Of a stretch of 18,591 nt of DNA, positions 1-7,483 are shown piece by piece. A model generated the notes under the pieces. It was not told the origin of the DNA. It saw nothing but the letters and a program-made list of their open reading frames with translations, and searched no databases. Both the position numbers and the translations under genes were made by a program. The first letter of the stretch is position 1. Each line of letters starts with the position of its first letter. The stretch is from JBDREC01 sp043820105 [NCBI: Pseudomonadota bacterium] (GTDB lineage Bacteria; Bdellovibrionota_F; JAHFAK01), in NCBI GenBank assembly GCA_043820105.1, contig JBDREC010000011.1, positions 1-18,591 on the forward strand, given 5' to 3'.

Positions 1-122
1 ACAGGACCTACTGCTATTTTTATTAAATATTATTTTTAAAAAAGATTATGCATATGGTTTTTAAAGCAAATTAAAATGCTTTTTTCTTCTCTTAATAAAA
101 AATATTTTAGTAGCAGGTCCTG
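1..122. repeat. MITE-like element with 16-bp terminal inverted repeats
   Basis: The first 16 bases, ACAGGACCTACTGCTA, are the imperfect reverse complement (14 of 16) of the bases at 107-122, which read TAGTAGCAGGTCCTGT. The roughly 90 bp between them are very AT-rich and hold no open reading frame. A short non-coding element with terminal inverted repeats is the usual look of a miniature inverted-repeat transposable element. Because the window starts on the first base of the left repeat, the flanking target duplication cannot be seen. It could instead be a large stem-loop or the edge of a longer element. Confidence 0.45.
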
Positions 123-126
123 TGGT

Positions 127-190
127 ATTGTGGGTAACTGTCGTAAAAATAGAGGCTGCCCACAGCCGGACAATTGACAGTTATCCATAA
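127..190. repeat. Inverted repeat with a nested GC-rich hairpin
   Basis: Arms at 127-142 and 175-190 (GTGGGTAACTGTC on the left, GACAGTTATCC on the right) are reverse complements at 14 of 16 positions. Inside the loop is a smaller hairpin, GGCTG at 154-158 and CAGCC at 163-167 around CCCA. The stretch is clearly richer in G+C than its surroundings and starts only 4 bp after the MITE-like element. It may be a second mobile or repetitive palindrome, or part of the same element. No gene is visible in it. Confidence 0.45.
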
Positions 191-403
191 TTCCATCAGG
201 ACTCTTTTATCCATGTTTAATGATTATCTTACTTTTTATTGAATATTGGAGTGTGCACCCATTGGGTTATTTATGAAAATATTAATCTTTTGCTTAATAT
301 CCCGTTCTTATCTTGGCTTGCTCTGTTTTCTATTCTTCTCTTTTATTAAGAATCGCCTTGTTTAGATATAAACAACTTTAGCGATCACTAATTCCCTTTT
401 GTC
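191..403. other. Intergenic stretch downstream of the metallopeptidase gene
   Basis: No gene could be supported here. A palindrome ACCCATTGGGT occurs around 258-268. A 35-codon minus-strand frame starts in this stretch and runs through the inverted repeats to the left, but it has no ribosome-binding site and its codons coincide with repeat DNA, so it is not called. No clear terminator for the gene ending at 404 is seen. Confidence 0.4.
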
Positions 404-1144
404 TTAAATTTTATCCTTTGTCTTTTTTGATTTAGATTCGAATATTTTTGAAAGAGTATTTAATTTCAATTTATTTCTCTTTTCGATAGCATCTAGAACC
501 CATTTAAATTGAAAATAACCATATTTATTTGGGTCTTCACCTAATTTGCCATAGTGTTTGTTGAAATATTCTCTTTCATTTTCATTTTTAGGAAAAGCGT
601 CTTTAAGTTTTTTAAAAATAGGTTGCAGAATTGTTTTAATTTTTAAAAGTTTTTTCTCTCCACCTTTTATTTCCATCCAAAAAGCAACTGCGTAATCATT
701 CGCCAATTTTTCAGAATCAAAATGATCCGATTTGAAATCGTATTCCGTTTGCAAAAAATGGGTCAATTCATGAGGTATAAAAAACCAATTGAATAAAGCT
801 GTAAAAAGAGTTTGAGCTGTTTTAATATTTCCAGTCCAATCTAAAAAAATCTCTTTCTGATTTTTTTTAAGATCGATCCAAAATGGTATTCTAACTTTTT
901 TTAATTTTTCTCTCCAGGAAATTAATGATGGTGTGGTTTTTATTTCAATTGTTGGAGTATAGCGGGGATTGCAATTATGCTCTTTGATTTTATATATAAA
1001 ATCAATAATAATGTCTTGTGCATTCTTTTCTAGAATAATTTTATCTGTATAAGGTGGAAAAAGGTTTGATTCTGAATATCCTAAAAAAGGGGCTATTAGA
1101 ATAATTGTTAAAAAAAACAGAGAATACTTTTTTAATAATTCCAT
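404..1144 (-). CDS. Secreted putative zinc metallopeptidase (HExxH, gluzincin-like)
   Basis: The protein begins with a typical signal peptide: two lysines, a hydrophobic stretch of about 16 residues, then a small-residue cleavage region near GYSES. There is no lipobox, so it is probably released into the periplasm or outside. The centre carries HELTH (about residues 125-129), the zinc-binding HExxH motif. Sixteen residues later comes SEKLANDYA, an ExxAxxxA pattern that would supply the third ligand, as in gluzincins. The C-terminal 90 residues are Lys-rich and helical. The ATG at 1144 is chosen; an in-frame TTG two codons upstream is possible, and neither has a good ribosome-binding site. The family is not recognised beyond the motif and the substrate is unknown. 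The nearest upstream gene is the 59-codon zinc-ribbon remnant. Confidence 0.65.
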   Translation of the reverse strand: MELLKKYSLFFLTIILIAPFLGYSESNLFPPYTDKIILEKNAQDIIIDFIYKIKEHNCNPRYTPTIEIKTTPSLISWREKLKKVRIPFWIDLKKNQKEIFLDWTGNIKTAQTLFTALFNWFFIPHELTHFLQTEYDFKSDHFDSEKLANDYAVAFWMEIKGGEKKLLKIKTILQPIFKKLKDAFPKNENEREYFNKHYGKLGEDPNKYGYFQFKWVLDAIEKRNKLKLNTLSKIFESKSKKTKDKI

Positions 1145-1200
1145 AAACAAATTTTTATAAAAATATCTTGAAAAGTCACGAAATTAGAGAATACACTGAT

Positions 1201-1380
1201 CTACTTCTGGTTCATTGTTTTTAATATTTCTTCAATTGTCATACTATCTGAATAACTTACTCGATACCCATGTCCCCAAAACTTCCCCTTACATTTTGGA
1301 CATTCTCTTTTTATTTTCCACTTGAATTTTTTTTTTAATTCTGATACTTCTTTCAAACAGATATTAAAATATAATATCAT
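1201..1380 (-). CDS. 59-residue zinc-ribbon protein, probable transposase-type remnant
   Basis: The frame runs from ATG at 1380 to TAG at 1201. It contains CPKCKGKFWGHGYR in the middle, preceded by a Lys-rich stretch and followed by a short Glu/Ile-rich tail. A CxxC followed by W-G-H-G-Y is reminiscent of the N-terminal zinc ribbons of insertion-sequence-related proteins, from memory and unverified. Only one CxxC pair is present, whereas a zinc ribbon normally needs two, so the gene looks truncated. Reading on past the stop in the same frame shows no second pair. AAGG lies 7 bases before the ATG, but it sits inside an inverted repeat. The frame is open for 12 codons upstream of the ATG. Either a decayed mobile-element gene or a genuine small protein. 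Confidence 0.45.
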   Translation of the reverse strand: MILYFNICLKEVSELKKKFKWKIKRECPKCKGKFWGHGYRVSYSDSMTIEEILKTMNQK

Positions 1381-1421
1381 AATAGAGCCTTTTTTTTGTT
1401 TGTAATACTTTTGGCTCTATT
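1381..1421. repeat. Perfect 9-bp inverted repeat upstream of the 59-codon ORF
   Basis: AATAGAGCC at 1381-1389 and GGCTCTATT at 1413-1421 are exact reverse complements around a 23-base loop. On the plus strand the right arm leads into a run of T, which looks like a terminator, but no plus-strand gene precedes it. On the minus strand the second arm ends directly at the ATG of the 59-codon ORF and covers its ribosome-binding AAGG. It could be a weak terminator, a translation-blocking hairpin or the terminal repeat of a decayed element. Confidence 0.4.
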
Positions 1422-1499
1422 TTTTTGCCTAAAAAACCAAGTAAATTCTTATATATTGTTCAATTTATTCTATTAATATCGTCGCTGTATTGTTTGTTA

Positions 1500-4151
1500 T
1501 TATTTGCTAGGGGACACCACATTTAGTGGGATTGACGATTTTAAAACACCACCACTACTTAAAATTGCTCCTCCCCAGCATTTTACAGAAGTATCTTCCA
1601 GAATAGAACAAGTGTGATAACTGCCAACCGCTATATCAATAATTCCGCCTACTGGAGTTGAATCACTTTCATTAGTTTGAACATAAACGGGATAAGCTGA
1701 ATCTTCTGAATCATTATTTCCAAGTTGTCCACTTGTATTGTGTCCCCAACACATTTGTGTATTATCTTCCATTAATATACAATTATGATAGCTACCAACA
1801 GCGAGCTTTACGGCGCCTGTTAAATTGGTAGTGCTTGTAAATTTGACACCAGATGGAACATAATATGATCCTCCACTACTACTGAATTTCCCGTTTCCTA
1901 ATTGGCCATAATTTTTCCAACCCCAGCATTTAACGCTCGTATCATCCATTAAAGCACACGAGTGTGACCTGCCAACTCCAAGGTCTGCTATTTCGCTTAA
2001 TGGTGTTGAATCAGAACTGCTTGTTACAACGCTAACTGGAACTAAAGAACTTGTTGTACTATTATTCCCAAGTTTTCCATAACTATTTCTTCCCCAACAT
2101 TTTGCTGTTGTATCAGATAATAACACACAAGTGTGTTCATAATTAGTAGCAATTTTTACCACATTTTGCAATGGAGTTGAATCAGTGCTGCTTGTTATAA
2201 CGTCAACAGGAACAAGAGAAGTAGATGTATCATTATTTCCCAATTGTCCATATTTATTGTAACCCCAGCATTTTACTGTTGAATCGCTCATCAATACACA
2301 TGAATAGTAATTTCCAATAGCTAAGTCCTGCACGCCTGATAATGGACTTGAATCAGTACTGCTTGTTACAACACTAACAGGAATTTTCGATGTATCGCTT
2401 GAATTATTTCCAAGCACTCCATTACTATTACTACCCCAACATTTAACTGTTGAATCATTCATCAAGGCACAGGAAAAACCGTTGCCTAATCCAACTTTTT
2501 CAACTCCAGTTAAAATATTAGCTTCAGCATCCTGAATTACACTTTCGGCGATATAAACATCATCTGTTGTATTATTACCAACTTGTCCATTGGAATTATA
2601 TCCCCAACATTTCAAAGAAGTATCATTTAACAGAGCACAACTGTGGCTGTTTCCCAATGAAATTCCAATCACCTCCAGTAAGAGTTCTTTTGTTTCATTA
2701 TCAGCAACTACAGCTATTGGAGTTTCTGAGCTAACTAGTGGATAGGCATTTCCTAATTGACCACTATCATTATTTCCCCAACACTTAACGCTGTTATCCT
2801 CTAATAAGGCACAAACGTGAGATAATCCGGCTGCAATATTATTTACTCCAGTCAAAACTCCAAGTTCAGTGCTTTCATCAATAACATCAAGGGGCAGTGT
2901 TGAATCCTCGCCTAATCCATCTCCAAGTTGTCCATATTCATTATTTCCCCAGCATTTTACAGTTGAATCTGACATTAATGAACAGGTGAAGGCTTCACCT
3001 GTTGAAATTTCAACAACATTGGACATTACTGTTGCTACATCATCAACATTTTCAATAACATCAACCGGGAAAGATGAATTATTAGTTGAATTGTCTCCCA
3101 ATTGACCATAATTATTATAGCCCCAGCATTTGATACTTGTATCTTCCATTAAAGCACATACATGATTAGAATTTATTGAAATTTTTTCAACTGCAGTTAA
3201 TGGATTTAAATCTGTTGCGCTAGATATAACATCGAGCGGAACTAGCGAATTTTCAGTGCTTCCATTTCCTAATTGACCTCTTCTATTATTCCCCCAGCAT
3301 TTGACACTTGTATCATCCATCAAAGCACAGACAGAGTATGCACCAACTTGTATATCTATAGCACCAGTTAATGGCTTGGAATCAGATTCACTGGTAACAA
3401 CAAAAACAGGAGTCAATGTGCTTTCTGTGCTATTATTTCCTAATTGTCCGGCTCCATTATCACCCCAACATTTCACACTTGTATCATTTAGTAAAGCACA
3501 GGTAAAACTTTCACCTGCTGAAATTTTTTCCACATTTTCAAGATAGCTCAAGGCACTTTCATCATTGAATACAGCCACTGGCGTATTTGAATCAACTTCA
3601 AGTTCGTTATTTCCTAATTGGCCAAATTCATTACTTCCCCAGCATTTCACGCCTGTATCATTGCTTAAAGCACAAACATGACTATTTCCGGCATCAACTT
3701 GTATTATCCCTGATAACTCATTACTATCTAAGCTACTGGTCACAACATTTACTGGAAAATAAGAATCATCATTTGTATTGTTACCTAATTGCCCACTATA
3801 ATTATTACCCCAACATTGAACTGTTGAATCTTCTAATAAAATACAAGAACTACCTGCTCCTAAACTAAGTTTTATTTCTTGTGTAAATGTTTCAGTTTCT
3901 GTGGCAAAAGCTTCTTCATCTTCTGTTATCTCAACAGTTTCTGCAACCTCAGCTAATGCACTTTCGTCTTCTACAGCAGCATCTGTGAATTCATCATTTA
4001 TTTGTGTTTCTTCAGATATTCCCTGATCTTGCTGAGCATTTTCTTCAACAACTGCAACATCGCTACTGGTTGTATTTTCCTCAGAATTACATGAATTTAT
4101 TATTAATAAAATAGAAATTGTAAAAATCATTGCTACGAATTTTTTTAACAT
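1500..4151 (-). CDS. RCC1-like repeat lipoprotein (14 repeats)
   Basis: This is a large surface or periplasmic lipoprotein. Residues 1-21 are a lipoprotein signal ending in IINSC with lipid-bearing Cys21. Asn follows at +2, which by the E. coli rule predicts the outer membrane. Residues 22-91 form a highly acidic, Glu/Thr-rich linker. From residue 92 to the end there are 14 repeats of about 56 residues with the pattern C-x9-C-W-G-x-N-x-x-G-Q-L-G-(N/D), the RCC1/beta-propeller repeat. Fourteen repeats would make two seven-bladed propellers. The last copy keeps the Cys pair but lacks the GQLG part. The partner is unknown; RCC1 propellers usually bind other proteins. The ATG at 4151 has an AAGGA 9 bases upstream. 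A weak promoter pair (TTGCAA, 18 bases, GATAAA) lies at 4167-4196. It is not overlapped by neighbours and probably has its own transcript. Confidence 0.85.
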   Translation of the reverse strand: MLKKFVAMIFTISILLIINSCNSEENTTSSDVAVVEENAQQDQGISEETQINDEFTDAAVEDESALAEVAETVEITEDEEAFATETETFTQEIKLSLGAGSSCILLEDSTVQCWGNNYSGQLGNNTNDDSYFPVNVVTSSLDSNELSGIIQVDAGNSHVCALSNDTGVKCWGSNEFGQLGNNELEVDSNTPVAVFNDESALSYLENVEKISAGESFTCALLNDTSVKCWGDNGAGQLGNNSTESTLTPVFVVTSESDSKPLTGAIDIQVGAYSVCALMDDTSVKCWGNNRRGQLGNGSTENSLVPLDVISSATDLNPLTAVEKISINSNHVCALMEDTSIKCWGYNNYGQLGDNSTNNSSFPVDVIENVDDVATVMSNVVEISTGEAFTCSLMSDSTVKCWGNNEYGQLGDGLGEDSTLPLDVIDESTELGVLTGVNNIAAGLSHVCALLEDNSVKCWGNNDSGQLGNAYPLVSSETPIAVVADNETKELLLEVIGISLGNSHSCALLNDTSLKCWGYNSNGQVGNNTTDDVYIAESVIQDAEANILTGVEKVGLGNGFSCALMNDSTVKCWGSNSNGVLGNNSSDTSKIPVSVVTSSTDSSPLSGVQDLAIGNYYSCVLMSDSTVKCWGYNKYGQLGNNDTSTSLVPVDVITSSTDSTPLQNVVKIATNYEHTCVLLSDTTAKCWGRNSYGKLGNNSTTSSLVPVSVVTSSSDSTPLSEIADLGVGRSHSCALMDDTSVKCWGWKNYGQLGNGKFSSSGGSYYVPSGVKFTSTTNLTGAVKLAVGSYHNCILMEDNTQMCWGHNTSGQLGNNDSEDSAYPVYVQTNESDSTPVGGIIDIAVGSYHTCSILEDTSVKCWGGAILSSGGVLKSSIPLNVVSPSK
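1503..3878 (-). repeat. Fourteen tandem RCC1-like coding repeats
   Basis: Within the lipoprotein gene a unit of about 170 bp recurs 14 times. On the plus strand each copy is easy to find by its CCCCA(A/G)CATTT block, which encodes the reverse of KCWG. The copies are similar but not identical in DNA, so the array looks old rather than freshly amplified. Copies 3-6 and 9-12 seem the most regular. The 3'-most copy is degenerate. Confidence 0.8.
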
Positions 4152-4392
4152 AATAAATTTTCCTTTTTTATCAGTATAATATCACATTATTTGCAATGAT
4201 GATGCCATGAAGCAAATTGTTTTTATTGCTGTATTTTCATTAAGTTATAACTACAATGAGATATTTTTATATTAAACCAGTAAGCTTTTTAACATTATTT
4301 TACACATTATAAAAAATGTAAAAATCTCAATCTTTTACGTTAGTTAAATATTATTTTATTTGGATAATAAATTGCTTTGGCACTATAATCTG

Positions 4393-6390
4393 TTATAATC
4401 CACTTGGACAATTGCTTGTTAAAAGACTTACATCGATCTCAATTGGAGTCTCATTATTTTGATTAGTATACATATATTCCAAAGCTGCTGTTTTAGTAGA
4501 AACTCCAAGTAACCTTGCAAAGCCACTTGAACAAAAATTTTGACTCCCGTTATTATAAACAAAATATAATGTAAAATTTGAAGTTACAAGAAAGTTGCTT
4601 GATAAATCTTCTTGAATATTAAAAGTAACTTCTTTTTCACTAGACATATCTGTTTTATAAGCTCCAATTGTAGAAGTAATCCTAGACAATGAATTATATG
4701 CAACTAAACTAACATCCTGCGAATAACCAAGAGCTGTACCAGTTTTTGTAAACCCAAAATTAAAAGTTATTTCTGGATTTAAAATTAGAGTTGAAAAACT
4801 TCCAATAAGTCCTTCAACTTCATTCTCTGCATCATTTTCAAGATAAGAAGCTACTGCAACACGAGAATCCCCAGTAACAAGGCCTGTTATTGCAGTGTTA
4901 TCATCATTTTTAAGTAGGTTGTATAAAGCTTTTGAATAATCAACTGAATCAAATGTATAATAAAATTTTAAGCTACAGCTTGAATCAGCCATACAGTCAA
5001 CCACTTCATTTAAGTCAGCTGAAATTTCGCATATCGATGAGCTAACTTCGCAAGAACCTAAAGTGCTGTCGCTAGTATCTGATTTAACAAGCGTAATTAC
5101 TTCACCTTCTTCAATGACTTCATCTGCTGAATCAGTAAAAGAAACACTAAATGTTATTGATTCAGAACTTTCAATCACAATAGAATGATTTTCATTAACT
5201 GTTGCTGCTAAGTCACTTGATCCTTCAACTGGTGTTGCTGAAGCTGTTAAAACTAAAGTAAAACTTTCAACATTATCACTTAGCTCATATTCAATAGAAT
5301 ATAGGTTTGGTGTGTCTGCATCTGAACTTTGTCTAAAATGACTTAATGTGACATCTCCAGCAGTGATTGCATCTGTTAAAGTAATTGGTTCTGATGATAA
5401 GGAAGTTAATACCAAAGAATTGTCCAAGCTTTGAGTTAAAAGATAATCAAATCTAGCAACACTAAAGTCGTCCATAACTGATATTGAGCTTCCTTCAGAA
5501 TCTTCAGCACCTATTTCTACAACATAACTTGCTATACCTTCTGAAACAGAGCTTGTAATATCCATATCAATAGAAAAAACTGTAATTTCACCATTTACTG
5601 TTACAGTTGCTTCTTTAGAATAATTTTCTGAAGTAGTAAAACTAACAGACGAACATTCATTTTCAATAGCAATTGAATGTGTATAAGCTGTTTCATCATT
5701 TTCAGTAATTTCAAAAACGTGTTCAATACTGTTACCATCAATTGTTGGAGTAACAGAAGAAGCAGCAGCTTCCCCAACAGCATAAGTCATTGTTACATCA
5801 TAATCAGCTGGATTCAAAGCTTCAGCTGTCTGAACATTTTGAATAATAACAGATAGAGTTTTTTCATTTGCAGCAGAATCTGCATAATTTGCAAAAACTT
5901 CGGCCACAACAACATCACTACATTCATCACCTGTTGTACCAATATACATTTCAAAATCAATAGTAGTATCTTCTGTAACTTCAACTTCTCTAACTGAAGT
6001 ATAAGGACCACCAAAAATACCAGCTGCATCAATTGTTAAAGTTGCGGTAATAGCACCTTTAGTAACAGATAAAGCACTTGCACTGAAAACTCCATTATCA
6101 ACATAAGCTAAATCAGCTGTTTCAGTTGAATCATTGTCTACGATAGAAACAGAAACACCCAGTTCACTAGGATCAGATTCAGCGGCCATTGAAAGTTTTG
6201 CGCTAATTCCGATATTAACCAAATTTTCACCTGACAAAGAATCAATACCCAAACCATCTGACAAAGTTGAATTGTTCATTGATGTTTCATCCTTATTATT
6301 AGATGCAGTACATCCAATCAAAAGGATCATAATTTGTAAGGTGACTGAAAAGAACAGAAAAATAGACCTTGTTTTGATTTGCTTACTCAT
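4393..6390 (-). CDS. Large beta-rich lipoprotein, paralogue of the head of the 1066-residue lipoprotein
   Basis: The ATG at 6390 gives 665 residues. It is chosen because GGAGG lies 8 bases upstream, too close to serve the ATG at 6396 and inside the frame that begins at TTG 6405. The signal peptide ends in a textbook lipobox, LLIGC, with lipid Cys27 and Thr at +2, so the outer membrane is likely. The rest is acidic, rich in Ser, Thr and Val, with alternating hydrophobic strands that suggest serial Ig-like or other beta domains. Residues of about 55-445 resemble residues 45-475 of the lipoprotein at 14816-18016, with two cysteines at matching spacing (157 and 246 here, 146 and 234 there). The last 220 residues are different and carry four clustered cysteines around 447-472. 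No known domain is recognised. A surface-exposed or adhesive role is a guess. Confidence 0.75.
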   Translation of the reverse strand: MSKQIKTRSIFLFFSVTLQIMILLIGCTASNNKDETSMNNSTLSDGLGIDSLSGENLVNIGISAKLSMAAESDPSELGVSVSIVDNDSTETADLAYVDNGVFSASALSVTKGAITATLTIDAAGIFGGPYTSVREVEVTEDTTIDFEMYIGTTGDECSDVVVAEVFANYADSAANEKTLSVIIQNVQTAEALNPADYDVTMTYAVGEAAASSVTPTIDGNSIEHVFEITENDETAYTHSIAIENECSSVSFTTSENYSKEATVTVNGEITVFSIDMDITSSVSEGIASYVVEIGAEDSEGSSISVMDDFSVARFDYLLTQSLDNSLVLTSLSSEPITLTDAITAGDVTLSHFRQSSDADTPNLYSIEYELSDNVESFTLVLTASATPVEGSSDLAATVNENHSIVIESSESITFSVSFTDSADEVIEEGEVITLVKSDTSDSTLGSCEVSSSICEISADLNEVVDCMADSSCSLKFYYTFDSVDYSKALYNLLKNDDNTAITGLVTGDSRVAVASYLENDAENEVEGLIGSFSTLILNPEITFNFGFTKTGTALGYSQDVSLVAYNSLSRITSTIGAYKTDMSSEKEVTFNIQEDLSSNFLVTSNFTLYFVYNNGSQNFCSSGFARLLGVSTKTAALEYMYTNQNNETPIEIDVSLLTSNCPSGL

Positions 6391-6445
6391 ACCCATTTCC
6401 TCCAAAGTAAAATTGCTTGTTTGCTATCAATAAATTATTTTTCAT
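6383..6445 (-). CDS. Possible 20-residue leader ORF overlapping the lipoprotein start
   Basis: An ATG at 6445 preceded by AGGAAG opens a 20-codon frame, MKNNLLIANKQFYFGGNGYE. It ends with a TAA lying inside the second and third codons of the lipoprotein gene, an overlap of 8 bases. The frame passes through the lipoprotein's own GGAGG. Such an arrangement can couple translation of the downstream gene, but a frame this short may arise by chance in AT-rich DNA. Confidence 0.25.
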   Translation of the reverse strand: MKNNLLIANKQFYFGGNGYE

Positions 6446-6490
6446 TTTTTCTTCCTAAAAAGAATAAATTATCCATAATAATTTAAAGAT

Positions 6491-6518
6491 AAAAAAATAC
6501 TCGCATCTTTAAATGCAA
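6491..6518 (-). terminator. Probable Rho-independent terminator downstream of purQ
   Basis: Read on the minus strand, TTGCAT and ATGCGA (one T-G wobble) form a 6-bp stem around a 6-base loop, followed by GTA and seven Ts at 6491-6497. It lies about 110 bases beyond the purQ stop. The same place holds an alternative 9-bp perfect inverted repeat, TTTAAAGAT (6482-6490) with ATCTTTAAA (6505-6513). The stem is weak, so this is only moderately supported. Confidence 0.35.
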
Positions 6519-6628
6519 AGAAATTTAATTGCAAAACAAGTGCCACAGGTCACACAAATATATAACCCTTTCATTACAGGATGTTATGTTGTTTTATTTT
6601 TTATTTTTATGTTTAAACCGGAAGATTT

Positions 6629-7483
6629 TTAAGCGAAATGTAAAGGATCCAGGTCCAAGCTAGAATTTACGATAGAAATAGCTTCAAAGATATTTTGAAA
6701 TATTTTAAGACCCTGACCTGCTTCGGAAATATTTGGATTGTTTCTTTTGATTTGCCCCCAATTGGGATGATTATAAAGAGAAAGAAAGGCTTCAGGATGA
6801 GGCATCATTCCTAGAACGTGACCAGTTTCATTAATCAAGGCCGCACAATTTAAGGCAGCGCCATTGGGATTTTGTGGAAACATTGAGCTTTCATTTAAAT
6901 CTTCATCACAATAGGTGAGGCAATTTAGTTTCTTTTCAATAATTAGTTTTTTAATAGTTCCATCTTTTATAATAAGCTTACCCTCCCCGTGTCTTACAGG
7001 AAGATCCATGCTTTTAATGTTTGTTAAAAATGGAGAATTATTTTCATTGATTTTGCATTTAACCCAGCGGTTTTCAAATTTTCCAGAATCATTTGTTGCA
7101 AGAGTAACTTCAGCCTCAAAATTACCTCCAATATTTGGAAGCAAACCCATTTTCACAAGAGCTTGAAAACCATTACAGATTCCTAGGATAAACTTTTTAT
7201 CATTAATAAATATTTTTAGTTCATCCATTAAAGTTGTTTCTTTGTTTCCAATTTTTTTATAGCGAATCTTGTTTGCTAAAACCTTTCCTGATCCTAAGTC
7301 ATCACCAAAGGAAAACCCCCCTGGAAAGCCGATTATATCAAATTCATGAATATTTACTTTGTCATTTAAAATTTCATTTAAGAAAACTATTTTTGAGTTA
7401 AAACCGCTTAAGGAAAAAGCAGCATTTAACTCTTCTTCACAATTAATTCCAAAACCTGTAATTACAAGTGCTTTTGCCTTCAT
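6629..7483 (-). CDS. purQ: Phosphoribosylformylglycinamidine synthase, glutaminase subunit PurQ
   Basis: This class I glutamine amidotransferase supplies ammonia from glutamine to PurL for the conversion of FGAR to FGAM, the fourth step of purine synthesis, in the cytoplasm. The protein has the class I signatures: GFPGGFSFGDDLGSGK at 52-67, the nucleophile elbow GICNGFQAL with Cys103, and MPHPEAF with His229 and Glu231 completing the triad. At 284 residues it is longer than the roughly 225 of Bacillus PurQ and nearer the glutaminase domain of fused long PurL proteins, as the tail with SEAGQGLKIFQNIF shows. The ATG overlaps the purL stop as ATGA and is preceded by AAGGAGGG inside purL, so it is translationally coupled and probably made one-to-one with PurL. 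It is the last gene of the purine cluster. Confidence 0.95.
   Translation of the reverse strand: MKAKALVITGFGINCEEELNAAFSLSGFNSKIVFLNEILNDKVNIHEFDIIGFPGGFSFGDDLGSGKVLANKIRYKKIGNKETTLMDELKIFINDKKFILGICNGFQALVKMGLLPNIGGNFEAEVTLATNDSGKFENRWVKCKINENNSPFLTNIKSMDLPVRHGEGKLIIKDGTIKKLIIEKKLNCLTYCDEDLNESSMFPQNPNGAALNCAALINETGHVLGMMPHPEAFLSLYNHPNWGQIKRNNPNISEAGQGLKIFQNIFEAISIVNSSLDLDPLHFA

Noticed and set aside
127-190. Replication origin or integron attC site
   Set aside because: Two near-DnaA boxes are too few for an origin and no dnaA or gyrB is near. The GTTRRRY and RYYYAAC core sites of attC are absent.
155-230. 35-codon minus-strand ORF through the left repeats
   Set aside because: It has no ribosome-binding site and overlaps inverted repeats that explain its composition.
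2869-3868. Plus-strand ORFs of 78-93 codons inside the RCC1 lipoprotein gene
   Set aside because: They run opposite to a strongly patterned repeat gene and arise from its repeated codons; they have no ribosome-binding sites.
4298-4323. Inverted repeat TTTTACA/TGTAAAA as a terminator of the 665-residue lipoprotein gene
   Set aside because: It is AT-only in most pairs and no T run follows on the minus strand, so it is probably chance in AT-rich DNA.
5601-6032. Leucine-rich minus-strand frames inside the 665-residue lipoprotein gene
   Set aside because: They are out-of-frame readings of Ser/Thr/Val codons and overlap a supported coding frame.
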